A stretch of 64,000 nt of DNA from Methanomassiliicoccus sp. UBA345. Its GTDB lineage: Archaea > Thermoplasmatota > Thermoplasmata > Methanomassiliicoccales > Methanomassiliicoccaceae. Made by a program: the position numbers and the translations under genes. The notes beneath the pieces are model-generated. The model saw only the letters and a program-made list of their open reading frames with translations. It ran no database searches and was not told the DNA's origin. Location of the stretch: assembly GCA_002504525.1 (NCBI GenBank), contig DATD01000031.1, positions 71,670 through 135,669 on the forward strand, given 5' to 3'. Positions within the stretch are counted from its first letter, which is position 1, and every line of letters begins with the position of its first letter. Of the stretch, positions 37,050 to 50,523 are shown one piece after another.

Positions 37050-38141
37050 TCACTTGCGGCGAATGACCTTCTTTATGGAAACGGTCTTCTTGACCGCGGG
37101 CTTCCCGCCGGTGTCCTCGGCCGGGGTGGACTCTGTCCGTTCTTGATCGGCGGCCTTGAATACAGGAGTCTCGGGCTCCTCTGGTGAGACATCATCGGCC
37201 CTGAATACTGGCGTTTCTGCCTCATCATCTTCAGCCTTGAATACAGGAGTCTCGGGCTCCTCTAGTGGGACATCAGAGGCCCTGAATACTGGCGTCTCCG
37301 GCTCTTCCTCGGGCTCCGCCCTGATGATAGGAGTCTCGGGCTCATCCACCGCTGGGGCCTCGATCTCTTCCCTGTGCTCGACAGGCTCGATTATCTCCGC
37401 CGCTTCGGCCTCGGCGGCCGCCTCGGCCTCCATCGCCGCCTGGGTCGACGCCATGTCCTCCGCCTCATTTTCTACGGGCATGCCCTCGTCCGAGGGCGTC
37501 TCGCGCCGGCTCATCGATATCTCGCGCTCGTTGAGCTGCCTCTCCCATGCCAGGTAGCGCTTCTGTTCCTCGGTGACAATTCTCCGCCCTTCGGCCAGGA
37601 GCTCTTCCATCTCGGACATGGCCTTCTCCTTGGCCAGCAGGCCCTCCCTCATCCCCATAGCGTCTTCGACCAGCTTGCGCAGGCGGACCTCGTCCTCCAG
37701 TGCCCTCTGCTCGGCCTCCTCGATCCTGCCGCTGATCTTCTGGATCGACGCTTCGTAGCTGGCGCTGCGCTCGTAGAGCGCTGTAAGGAACCCTTCCCGC
37801 TTGGTGACCTCAGCCTGCCGCCTCTCCAGCCCCTCGCGGGATACCAGGACCTCTTCCTCCCTGCGGCGGAGGTCCCTCTCCTGGACCTTGAGGCGCTGCT
37901 CCTTCTCCGAGACCGCGGCCTCCCGGGGCCCGAGCGCCGACAAGCGGTCCTCGGCCTCCTTCTCCAGGGCCTTGAGGCGTTCGGACCTCTCCTCCATTGC
38001 AGACCTTTGGTTCCCCAGCTCGATCTCCAGGGCCTTGATGGCATCCTGCCTCTTCTGTATCTCGGTCTCCTGTGCGAGGACCTTTCCCTTGAACTCCTCG
38101 ATCACATCCCAGATCGGATCTTCTTCGGCGGACGTTCTCAT
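37050..38141 (-). CDS. Coiled-coil protein with ETPVF repeats and basic tail
   Basis: A 363-residue cytoplasmic protein. Residues 1-210 are a continuous charged coiled coil. Residues 215-340 are acidic and carry five copies of an ETPxxRA/KA motif (ETPIIRA, ETPVFRA, ETPVFKA and so on). The last residues are strongly basic (KKTVSIKKVIRRK). The ATG at 38141 follows AGGGGTG; a GTG one codon earlier is possible. It follows the KaiC-like ATPase gene by 55 bases in the same direction. This two-gene pair mirrors the single fused coiled-coil plus KaiC-like gene at 21808. Confidence 0.75.
   Translation of the reverse strand: MRTSAEEDPIWDVIEEFKGKVLAQETEIQKRQDAIKALEIELGNQRSAMEERSERLKALEKEAEDRLSALGPREAAVSEKEQRLKVQERDLRRREEEVLVSREGLERRQAEVTKREGFLTALYERSASYEASIQKISGRIEEAEQRALEDEVRLRKLVEDAMGMREGLLAKEKAMSEMEELLAEGRRIVTEEQKRYLAWERQLNEREISMSRRETPSDEGMPVENEAEDMASTQAAMEAEAAAEAEAAEIIEPVEHREEIEAPAVDEPETPIIRAEPEEEPETPVFRASDVPLEEPETPVFKAEDDEAETPVFRADDVSPEEPETPVFKAADQERTESTPAEDTGGKPAVKKTVSIKKVIRRK
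37154..37315 (-). repeat. Tandem 81-base repeat in the coiled-coil protein gene
   Basis: Two imperfect 81-base copies (37154-37234 and 37235-37315), each 27 codons, encode the ETPVF motifs. The near-identity of blocks such as CTTGAATACAGGAGTCTCGG shows recent duplication. Confidence 0.7.
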
Positions 38142-38196
38142 CACCCCTGCATGATCAACGGCGGAAGGGCATCGGGAAGAGCGGACATATAGCTTT

Positions 38197-38943
38197 CTAG
38201 CCGAGCGAAGGCCCCAACACTGTGAGCCCTTCGTCCCCCGCCTCTACGGTGTGCTTCTCCATGCTGTGCTTGCAGGCCCTCATCTTCTCCACGCGGATGA
38301 AGCGGGTCGACTTGCCAGAGGAGGCGTCCACGCCCAGCTCTATGATCCCATCCACCAAGAAGCCCTCGTTGCCGAGCAGGTCGGACGGGCCTCCGAGCGC
38401 GCGCTCCATGACGATGTAGGCGACCAGGTTCTTCTCGCGGAGGTTCTTGAAGAAGTAGAACATCCTCTTGCGCATGTTCTCCTCGCTGTCCATCAGAGAG
38501 TACAGCGCGCCTAGGGAGTCCAGGGCCACCATGGTGAAGCGGTCGCCGTGCTTCAGCTTGAAGTACGCTATGGTCTGCTCGATGAACTGGATATAGTCGG
38601 TCGGCCGCTCGTCCTCGATGACGTCGTCCAGCTCCCGGATGTCGGTGAAATCGGAGATCTCGATGCTCTGGCTGGCACCCAGGCCAAGTCCGCTCATGTT
38701 GTTGAGATGGCTCTCCGCTGTCTCCTCCAGTGTTAGATACAGCCCCATCTCCCCGCTCTTCTCCAGATATCTGGTCATGGCGGAGTAGCAGAAACTGGTC
38801 TTCATCGAGCCGGGCGGACCGGTGACGAGGATGACCTTTGGCGCCGCGATGTCCGAACGGAAAATCCGATCGAGGCCCGGAATTGAGTCCCTGAGCGTTT
38901 TTTCATTCCTCCTGAGAGCGAGGAGATTTAATTCAACTGACAA
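38197..38943 (-). CDS. KaiC-like RecA-superfamily ATPase
   Basis: A 248-residue single-domain KaiC/FlaH-type ATPase beginning SIPGLDRIF. The phosphate loop reads GPPGSMKTSF, with Met where Gly is usual before Lys. The Walker B strand VALDSLGALYSL keeps its Asp, and the LTLEETAE segment carries the catalytic Glu pair. It is therefore probably ATP-binding. The start is a TTG at 38943, the only in-frame start that keeps the N-terminal motif; an AGGAGGAATG nearby is out of frame. A TATA box lies only ~18 bases upstream, so the exact start is unsettled. Likely role: regulatory or scaffold ATPase working with the coiled-coil protein. Confidence 0.8.
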   Translation of the reverse strand: MSVELNLLALRRNEKTLRDSIPGLDRIFRSDIAAPKVILVTGPPGSMKTSFCYSAMTRYLEKSGEMGLYLTLEETAESHLNNMSGLGLGASQSIEISDFTDIRELDDVIEDERPTDYIQFIEQTIAYFKLKHGDRFTMVALDSLGALYSLMDSEENMRKRMFYFFKNLREKNLVAYIVMERALGGPSDLLGNEGFLVDGIIELGVDASSGKSTRFIRVEKMRACKHSMEKHTVEAGDEGLTVLGPSLG

Positions 38944-38956
38944 TTAAAAAACCTTC

Positions 38957-38965
38957 GATATAAAG
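38957..38965 (-). promoter_or_regulatory. TATA box of the KaiC-like gene
   Basis: Minus-strand CTTTATATC. The distance to the TTG start (about 18 bases) is shorter than the normal 26, so either the start or the box is mis-set. Confidence 0.4.
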
Positions 38966-38974
38966 AACGGAAAA

Positions 38975-39001
38975 CGATTATGGGGGGCGGGGAGTCCCCC
39001 C
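38975..39001 (-). terminator. Stem-loop terminator after gyrA
   Basis: G6/C6 arms (38982-38987 and 38996-39001) form a short hairpin 8 bases past the gyrA stop, followed on the minus strand by a T-rich stretch (CGTTTTCC). Confidence 0.45.
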
Positions 39002-39009
39002 GGGCCGCC

Positions 39010-41544
<2,535 letters not shown>

Positions 41545-41555
41545 GTGAAATCACC

Positions 41556-44834
<3,279 letters not shown>

Positions 44835-44952
44835 CTAAGTGCATCCCTTACGCTGTTTCTACAGCCCGGGGTATGTTTTCTAACTATTAATAGCCTTCTA
44901 GGTGTGCTGGCTATATAAGCAGAAACACCCCGTTCGCGCCCTTTTCGGAGCA

Positions 44953-44963
44953 TTTTTATTAAC
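44953..44963 (+). promoter_or_regulatory. TATA box of thiC
   Basis: TTTTTATTAAC. Predicts a start near 44985 and a leader of about 54 bases with AGGAAGGTG before the ATG at 45039. I see no TPP riboswitch core in the leader. Confidence 0.45.
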
Positions 44964-45038
44964 AAATTTTGGAACGCCTAATCATGGTGTCCTCCAGGGA
45001 AGAGTCTTTCTATCAAGATGGGTTAGGAAGGTGCGAGT

Positions 45039-46301
45039 ATGATGAGCACAATGGGCGTTTCGACGGACCTTCTGAAAGAGATCTCCAGGAACGAGGGCGT
45101 GGACGAGGAGGTGCTCCGCCGGCGTGTCGCGGCGGGGCGCGTGGTAGCGCCCTTCAACCCCGTGCATTCCCCCAGGCCGTGCGGCATCGGGGAAGGGCTG
45201 GGCGTGAAGATCAACGTCAACGTGGGCACGTCCCGCGACCGCGTGGAGATCGAGGAGGAGATGGAGAAGGTGGAGATCGCCCGGCGCTACGGCGCCGATG
45301 CCATCATGGACCTCAGCACCGGAGGGGACATAGACGCCATCCGGCGGCGCATCATCAAGGACTCGGACATGCCTGTCGGTACCGTCCCCATCTACCAGAT
45401 CGGACTGACCATGGCGAGGAGGAGCGCGGTGGTGGACATGGATGAGGACGACATGTTCAACGGCTTCGTCCAGCACGCCAAGGACGGCGTGGACTTCATG
45501 ACGGTGCACTGCGGCATCACGCGGGAGGTCGTGGAAAGGCTGAAGCGCTCGCCGCGCGTCACCGACGTGGTGTCCCGGGGCGGCTCCTTCCTGGTCGCGT
45601 GGATACTCCACAACGGGAGGGAGAACCCATTCTATGAGAACTTCGACTACCTGCTGGAGCTGGCGAAGGAGCACGAGGTGACGCTGTCGCTCGGCGACGG
45701 CATGCGGCCCGGCTGCATACATGACGCTACCGACGGGGCGCAGGTGCAGGAGCTCATCGTGCTCGGCGAACTGGTGAGGCGGTGCCGGGGAGCCGGCGTG
45801 CAGTGCATGGTCGAAGGCCCTGGCCACGTGCCCCTTGACCAGGTCGAGGCGAACGTCCGCCTGGAGAAGAGCGTGTGCGACGGCACGCCGTTCTACGTCC
45901 TCGGGCCCTTGGTCACGGACATCGCGCCCGGCTACGATCACATCACCGCGGCCATCGGCGGCGCGATCGCCGCCTACCACGGCGCCGACTTCCTGTGCTA
46001 TGTGACGCCGGCCGAGCATCTGTCGCTTCCGACCCCGCAGGACGTCAAGGACGGCGTCATCGCGTCGAAGATCGCGGCCCATGCCGCCGACGTGGCCAGG
46101 GGCCGCGGCAAGGAGCGCGATCTGCGCATGGCCGAGGCGCGCAGGGAGCTTGACTGGACGGCCATGTACCGCGAGGCGCTCGATCCCGACAAGGCAAGGG
46201 AGTACCGCGCCAGGGGCTCCACCGCCGAGTCGGACGGGTGCTCGATGTGCGGGGACGTATGCGCGATAAAGCTCGTCCAGCAACATCTACGGAAGAAGTA
46301 G
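45039..46301 (+). CDS. thiC: Phosphomethylpyrimidine synthase ThiC
   Basis: A 420-residue radical-SAM enzyme that converts AIR to hydroxymethylpyrimidine phosphate in thiamine synthesis. Signatures: KINVNVGTSRD, DLSTGGDID, TVHCGIT, SRGGS, LGDGMRPG, EGPGHVPLD and LGPLVTDIAPGYDHIT. The C-terminal cluster motif reads CSMCGDVC, that is Cx2Cx3C, one residue tighter than the usual CxxCxxxxC. It is the short form typical of archaea and anaerobes. Its substrate AIR is the product of PurM at 18597. BzaF-type paralogues (5-hydroxybenzimidazole synthase) are similar, so that function is not excluded. Confidence 0.9.
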   Translation: MMSTMGVSTDLLKEISRNEGVDEEVLRRRVAAGRVVAPFNPVHSPRPCGIGEGLGVKINVNVGTSRDRVEIEEEMEKVEIARRYGADAIMDLSTGGDIDAIRRRIIKDSDMPVGTVPIYQIGLTMARRSAVVDMDEDDMFNGFVQHAKDGVDFMTVHCGITREVVERLKRSPRVTDVVSRGGSFLVAWILHNGRENPFYENFDYLLELAKEHEVTLSLGDGMRPGCIHDATDGAQVQELIVLGELVRRCRGAGVQCMVEGPGHVPLDQVEANVRLEKSVCDGTPFYVLGPLVTDIAPGYDHITAAIGGAIAAYHGADFLCYVTPAEHLSLPTPQDVKDGVIASKIAAHAADVARGRGKERDLRMAEARRELDWTAMYREALDPDKAREYRARGSTAESDGCSMCGDVCAIKLVQQHLRKK

Positions 46302-46308
46302 AGGATGG

Positions 46309-46410
46309 AGCCACTGGAGGGGATCGAACCCCCGGCCTACGGTTTACGAAACCGTCGCTCCTTAGCGATGCGGGCCTGAACGACACGCATGACCGCTGAG
46401 CTACAGTGGC
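46309..46410 (-). tRNA. tRNA-Thr (CGT) with D-loop intron
   Basis: A 102-base precursor: 5' exon 46410-46392, intron 46391-46362, 3' exon 46361-46309. The spliced 72-base cloverleaf has acceptor GCCACTG/CAGTGGC, D stem GCTC/GAGC, anticodon stem ACGGT/ACCGT with loop TTCGTAA (anticodon CGT), T stem GGGGG/CCCTC with loop TTCGATC, and discriminator T, as expected for archaeal Thr. CCA is not encoded. Confidence 0.9.
46362..46391 (-). other. Non-canonical 30-nt tRNA intron (D loop)
   Basis: The precursor folds into a proper bulge-helix-bulge. Exon AGCG pairs with intron CGCT (4 bp), flanked by 3-nt bulges GTC on the 5' side and AAG on the 3' side, between the D stem and an intronic ATGCG/CGCAT helix. 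Cutting after the second base of each bulge gives this intron and a D loop of AGCGGTG. Confidence 0.8.
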
Positions 46411-46437
46411 GTCGGGACTCCATCAAGTGGTACCCTG

Positions 46438-46448
46438 ATTTTATACTT
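46438..46448 (-). promoter_or_regulatory. TATA box of tRNA-Thr
   Basis: Minus-strand AAGTATAAAAT, centred about 33 bases before the tRNA 5' end. Confidence 0.55.
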
Positions 46449-46473
46449 TTCTTAATGAACGCAGAGGGCGGGG

Positions 46474-47463
46474 TCAGCTGGCCGCTTCCTCGTCCTGGAA
46501 CTCTACCAGTCGCTCCAGCGACTCTTCGTGCCTTCCCCTCTTGGCCGCTACGCCGGCAGCACGCAGGAGCTTCACCATCGAAGAGACGTCGCGCCCGGCC
46601 GACTTGGCGTCCAGAAGGGACTGCTTCGCTCTCCGCAGCTCGGCGTTCAGCACGTCGGGGAGCACCCGTCCCAGCTCGTCCCGGCCCTTCTTGGCCAGGA
46701 TGCCCATGGTGGTCCAGTCGGCGCGCTCCTTCGCTTCCCTTGCTTCGTTCAGGAGCTTGCGGACCTCTCTGACATCGAGATAGAACCTCTCCGAGTTCAG
46801 CACTGCCCGCTCCAGGGCCTCGTACACCCCGTTCGCCTCGGTGTACCGGCCGGAGAGCTTCTCGGCCATCCTCTCCCCGCTCTCCGCCTCCCGCAGCGCG
46901 CCCTCCGCGTCGCCACCCTCCATCATGGCGCGTGCACCGCTGATTAGCGTACGAAGCGATGCTGCGTCGGAACCGGCCCTCTCGGCCAACTCCGCCAGGT
47001 CCTCCAGGTGGCATAGGTCCTGCTCCAGCCGGTCCACTATCGCCCTGTTCAGCTCGGAGCGGCATTCCCTCAGCGTGACCACCGCTGACTCTACCTCGCG
47101 GCGTTTGCCGGATGATACCGCTTTGTCGATCAGCCGACGCGGCGCCGAGGTGTCAGCGCCGTGGCGCTCGGCCATCTCCAGCATCGGGCGCAGCTCGTCG
47201 ACCAGGGAAGAGAACTCGGCCTTCAGGTCATCGGGGTTGGCGGCTTCCTCTGCTTCGACATCCGCCTCGTCATCGGCGCTCTCGACCTCATCGGCCTCGC
47301 GGTCATCCGCATCGTCCTCGGCGGCTTCCTCGGTCACCTCCTCGATGACGAACTCCACGCCGCATTCGGGGCAGCGAGAGACCTCCCCTACGATATGGGC
47401 CCCGCAATCGGGGCAATCGAACTCAAAGATATCCTCGTCGTTTTCGGAAGTTGGTTCCTGCAC
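46474..47463 (-). CDS. Zinc-ribbon protein with acidic linker and helical domain
   Basis: A 329-residue protein. Residues 15-38 form a zinc ribbon (CPDCGAHI...CPECGVEF). Residues 40-80 are a very acidic linker. Residues 80-329 are all-helical with repeated charged heptad-like segments resembling TPR-like or coiled helices. The start is a GTG at 47463 with AGGTG five bases upstream and a strong TATA at 47501-47516. Its ribbon resembles those in the cytoplasmic tail of the giant surface protein. Function unknown. Confidence 0.7.
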   Translation of the reverse strand: MQEPTSENDEDIFEFDCPDCGAHIVGEVSRCPECGVEFVIEEVTEEAAEDDADDREADEVESADDEADVEAEEAANPDDLKAEFSSLVDELRPMLEMAERHGADTSAPRRLIDKAVSSGKRREVESAVVTLRECRSELNRAIVDRLEQDLCHLEDLAELAERAGSDAASLRTLISGARAMMEGGDAEGALREAESGERMAEKLSGRYTEANGVYEALERAVLNSERFYLDVREVRKLLNEAREAKERADWTTMGILAKKGRDELGRVLPDVLNAELRRAKQSLLDAKSAGRDVSSMVKLLRAAGVAAKRGRHEESLERLVEFQDEEAAS

Positions 47464-47500
47464 CTGAACACCTGGATATGGACCGTTCCTCGGTCACTAT

Positions 47501-47516
47501 CTATAAAAATATATAG
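47501..47516 (-). promoter_or_regulatory. TATA box of the zinc-ribbon helical gene
   Basis: Minus-strand CTATATATTTTTATAG. Predicts a start near 47482, leaving about 20 bases of leader with AGGTG. Confidence 0.55.
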
Positions 47517-47549
47517 TTGCCGCAGTAACCAACGCGGGTTGATAATCGT

Positions 47550-48347
47550 TCATGCCAGCATGGCCGCCATGCGCACCGCGTCCTCCGATGGCGCGGGGGT
47601 CTCGGAGATGATCGTCAGGTCCCTCCGCCCGTCCCGTATCAGGTTGGCGAGCAGAGCGAAGTCCGGCTCCCTGGTCTCCAGGAGCAGGTGCCGCTTCTCC
47701 CCTTTGGCGGTGAACTCGATGCAGCTGAAGTGACAGTGCAGTCGCCTCGGATGCATGTGGAAGCAGGCGTCCAGCACGTCGCGGAAGTCGTTCTCGGTGC
47801 GCAGCCGGCCGCCATCCCGGGCGTGGATGTGCCCGAAGTCGGGCACCGGCTCGACGCCTTCGACCTCGGCCATGACGGCTTCGATCTCGGTCAGCGTCCC
47901 CCAGGTGGCCTGCTTGCCCATGGCCTCCAGGCCGATGATCGGTCGGAGGTCTTCCGCTTCCATCTGCCGGCGGGCGCGGCGCATGGCCTCGACCACTCTC
48001 CTGGTGGTCTGCTCCGAGGTCGCTCCCATGTATGATGCGGCATGGACCACCACGATCCGCGCGCCCATGGCATCGGCGGCGCGGAGGGCGCGCATCAGCC
48101 AATCGTGGCTCTTCTCCACCGTCTGCTCGGTCGAGTTGAAGTTGATGTAGTAAGGCGCGTGAGCGCTCAGCGCGACGTCCAGCTCCCTGGCCTTGGCGCC
48201 CGCTTCCCTGGCCTTCTCCTCGGTGAGATTGACGCTCCTTCCGAACTGGACCTCCAGAGCGTTCAGCCCGAGCGCCCTGGTCCGTTCCACGGCGTTAGCC
48301 CCTCCCTTGCTGCCTGCCGGATATCCGGCGGGACCGACCCTCAGCAT
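47550..48347 (-). CDS. TIM-barrel endonuclease IV-like protein
   Basis: A 265-residue xylose-isomerase-like TIM barrel related to endonuclease IV (Nfo). Visible elements: RVGPAGYPAGS at the N-terminus, ALEVQF, SAHAPYYINF, VVHAASYMG, IIGLEAMGKQ, PVPDFGHIHARDGG and LHCHFSCIEF. The His/Glu/Asp residues sit where the Zn ligands of the family lie. It would cut DNA at abasic sites, though some members are sugar isomerases. An ATG at 48380 is in frame but lies upstream of the transcript start predicted from the shared TATA box, so 48347 is preferred. Confidence 0.82.
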   Translation of the reverse strand: MLRVGPAGYPAGSKGGANAVERTRALGLNALEVQFGRSVNLTEEKAREAGAKARELDVALSAHAPYYINFNSTEQTVEKSHDWLMRALRAADAMGARIVVVHAASYMGATSEQTTRRVVEAMRRARRQMEAEDLRPIIGLEAMGKQATWGTLTEIEAVMAEVEGVEPVPDFGHIHARDGGRLRTENDFRDVLDACFHMHPRRLHCHFSCIEFTAKGEKRHLLLETREPDFALLANLIRDGRRDLTIISETPAPSEDAVRMAAMLA

Positions 48348-48393
48348 GCGCGCCCCAACGCGGTCGTGGATGATAAGCATGTCCGGAACAAGC

Positions 48394-48401
48394 ATATATA
48401 T
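48394..48401. promoter_or_regulatory. Symmetrical TATA box shared by divergent genes
   Basis: The palindrome ATATATAT lies between the endonuclease IV-like gene (minus) and the adenosine-specific kinase gene (plus). It is about 26 bases from a plausible start of each transcript (48372 and 48424). No other TATA-like string is present in this 82-base gap. Confidence 0.55.
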
Positions 48402-48429
48402 CTCCGCGGAAGGCTGTTCAGGGTAGGTC

Positions 48430-48915
48430 ATGATGCGCACCGAGAACGTGAGGATCGCGAAGCCTGCGGAGGCCAACGTTATCATCGGCCAGGCCCATTT
48501 CATCAAGACCGCGGAGGATCTGTACGAGGCGCTCATCTCGTCATGTCCGGGCATCCGGTTCGGGCTGGCGTTCTGCGAGGCTTCGGGGGACCGCCTGGTG
48601 CGGGCCGAGGGCAACGACGACGCGCTGAAGGCCGCTGCCGTGGAGAACGCGCTCCGCGTGGGGGCGGGACACAGCTTCATAATCCTGCTGGCCGATGCGT
48701 ACCCCATAAACGTCATGCGGAGCGTGAAGGACGTTCCGGAGGTGTGCACGGTCTTCTGCGCCTCGGCCAACGAGGTGGAGGTGCTGGTCGCCGAGACCGA
48801 GCTGGGGCGCGGGATCGTCGGGGTCGTGGATGGACAGACCCCACTGGGAGTGGAGAACGATGAACACGTCAAAAGCAGGAGAGGGCTCCTTCGGCGATTC
48901 GGATACAAGCGCTGA
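48430..48915 (+). CDS. Adenosine-specific kinase-family protein
   Basis: A 161-residue protein of the archaeal adenosine-specific kinase family. Typical blocks: NVIIGQAHFIKTAEDLYEAL, GIRFGLAFCEASGDRLVR, GAGHSFIILLADAYPINVM, VCTVFCASANEVEVLVAE, and GIVGVVDG. The biochemical activity of the family is only partly established. The ATG at 48430 is a few bases after the predicted transcript start. The methyltransferase gene follows within 7 bases. Confidence 0.85.
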   Translation: MMRTENVRIAKPAEANVIIGQAHFIKTAEDLYEALISSCPGIRFGLAFCEASGDRLVRAEGNDDALKAAAVENALRVGAGHSFIILLADAYPINVMRSVKDVPEVCTVFCASANEVEVLVAETELGRGIVGVVDGQTPLGVENDEHVKSRRGLLRRFGYKR

Positions 48916-48922
48916 GAGGGAG

Positions 48923-49681
48923 ATGCTGGACCCCTACGAGGCCTCCGCTAGGTACTATGACCTGTGGCATGAGGACTTCCACGACGACGTGGAGTTCTAC
49001 CTGCGGTTGGCCGAACGCACCGGGGGGCCGGTCCTGGAGTGCATGTCCGGCACCGGCCGCGTGCTGGTGCCGTTCGCCCAGGCCGGCTACGAGATCACCG
49101 GAGTGGACCGCAGCGTCACCATGCTGGACCGGTGCACCGCCAAGGTGAGCTTGGAGCCTCCGAGCGTGCAGCAGCGCATCGAGCTGCAGCAAGGGGACGT
49201 GGCGGACGTCAAGCTGGGCGGCAAGTACCGCCTCGCGTTCATGCCGTTCAACTCCTTCCTGCACCTGCTCACGACAGCGGAGCAGGAGAAGGCGCTCCTC
49301 AACGTCCACGATCATCTGGAGAACGGCGGCCTGTTCAGCTTTGCGGTCTTCTCTCCCCGCCTGGACCGCCCGGAGCACCTGGTGCGGCACCGCGGAACGA
49401 GGGTGACTACGCAGGGAGAGATCATCTCATGGTTCGAGGCCCAGGTGTTCGATCAGGCCAACCAGCGGACCACGGCGACGTACTTCTATGACATTTCGAA
49501 GCAGGACAAGCCTGTGCGGCGCGTCACCACCGAGTTCACGCTGCGCTACCTGTTCTTCCGGGAGGGATTGGAACTATTGTCGCGGTGCGGCTTCGAGGTC
49601 ATCGAGACCTACGGCGACTACCACGGCGGAGAGTTCACCGCCACCAGCGGCATCATGGTGTTCGTCGCCAGGAAGTCATGA
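48923..49681 (+). CDS. Class I SAM-dependent methyltransferase
   Basis: A 252-residue class I methyltransferase. SAM motif I reads VLECMSGTGRVLVPFA near residues 36-51, followed by the acidic VDRS of strand 2 and a PFNSFLHLL motif IV region. The C-terminal half fits the TehB/UbiE-like small-molecule methyltransferases; the substrate is unknown. The ATG at 48923 is preferred because it clears the upstream stop and follows GAGAGGG; an ATG at 48860 would add 21 residues and overlap the kinase gene. The stop overlaps the glycosylase start (ATGA). Confidence 0.82.
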   Translation: MLDPYEASARYYDLWHEDFHDDVEFYLRLAERTGGPVLECMSGTGRVLVPFAQAGYEITGVDRSVTMLDRCTAKVSLEPPSVQQRIELQQGDVADVKLGGKYRLAFMPFNSFLHLLTTAEQEKALLNVHDHLENGGLFSFAVFSPRLDRPEHLVRHRGTRVTTQGEIISWFEAQVFDQANQRTTATYFYDISKQDKPVRRVTTEFTLRYLFFREGLELLSRCGFEVIETYGDYHGGEFTATSGIMVFVARKS

Positions 49682-50523
49682 GGACCCCGCTGTTCGATCT
49701 GGACCACACCCTGGACAGCGGGCAGGTGTTCCGCTGGAGGAAGGAGGGGGAGTGGTGGCATGGAGTGGTCAAGGGTCGATCGATACGCCTTCGGCAGGAA
49801 GGCGACGTACTCGAGGTGAAGGGCGCATCTGACGACCTGATCGCGCACTACTTCCGCTTCGATGACGATCTGGACGAGATCTACCGGGACATCTCCAGAG
49901 ACGATTGCATCGCATCCGTGATCGACCGCTTCCGCGGCCTTCGGCTGGTGAGGCAGGACATCTGGGAATGCTCCGCGTCGTACATCCTGGCCTCATATGC
50001 GAACGTGCCGCGCATCAAGAAGATGATCGACTCGCTGTGCCGCGCCTACGGCCGTGAGATCGAGAGCGGAGCGTACGCGTTCCCGACGCCGCAGGAGATC
50101 CTGGAGGGGGAGGCGGACATCGCCTGCTGCCGCCTGGGATACCGCGCCGACTGGATAAGGCAGTATGCCGGCATGGTGTACAGCGGAGACTTCGATCTGT
50201 ACGAGCTCGCCTCAAAGGACTACCTGGAGGCGGTGAGGTACCTGAAGCGGGTAAAGGGGATCGGGAACAAGGTGGCCGACTGCATCGCCCTGTTCTCGTT
50301 GGACCACCTTGAGGCGTGCCCGGTGGACGTCCGCATCGCCAGAGCGATGCGCGACATCTACGGCGTCACCGGTTCCTACGAGAAGGTGGCCGGTCACGCC
50401 CGCCGGCACTTCGGCCGCTTCGCCGGCTACGCTCAAGAATACCTGTACATCGCCGAGGACCCTTCGCAAAAGGCGCTCAGACCACGTTCGTGCACTCGGG
50501 GCACACGCAGTTCGGCGCCTTGA
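49678..50523 (+). CDS. ogg: 8-oxoguanine DNA glycosylase (OGG1-type)
   Basis: A 281-residue HhH-GPD glycosylase/AP lyase that removes 8-oxoguanine. The N-terminal domain begins TLDSGQVFRWRK. The helix-hairpin-helix reads VKGIGNKVADCIALFSL, containing the catalytic Lys after GN, and the GPD Asp is in ACPVDVRIA. It is translationally coupled to the methyltransferase. The last ~15 residues (RPRSCTRGTRSSAP) are read through the 3' end of the convergent HTH gene (47-base overlap) and look non-conserved. Confidence 0.9.
   Translation: MRTPLFDLDHTLDSGQVFRWRKEGEWWHGVVKGRSIRLRQEGDVLEVKGASDDLIAHYFRFDDDLDEIYRDISRDDCIASVIDRFRGLRLVRQDIWECSASYILASYANVPRIKKMIDSLCRAYGREIESGAYAFPTPQEILEGEADIACCRLGYRADWIRQYAGMVYSGDFDLYELASKDYLEAVRYLKRVKGIGNKVADCIALFSLDHLEACPVDVRIARAMRDIYGVTGSYEKVAGHARRHFGRFAGYAQEYLYIAEDPSQKALRPRSCTRGTRSSAP

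Noticed and set aside
37025..37060. tRNA-like T-arm (AGTTCAAGTC near CGGGGCGTCCC) downstream of the coiled-coil gene
   Set aside because: The flanking bases do not pair into a T stem or acceptor stem, and part of it is the coding end of the gene.
38880..38920. AGGAGGAATG as a start for the KaiC-like gene
   Set aside because: The ATG is out of frame with the KaiC motif (SIPGLDRIF), so the strong-looking ribosome site cannot serve the main frame.
44880..45038. Possible TPP riboswitch before thiC
   Set aside because: I looked for the conserved CTGAGA and ACCTGA-type cores and did not find them; the leader shows only a TATA box and a Shine-Dalgarno site.
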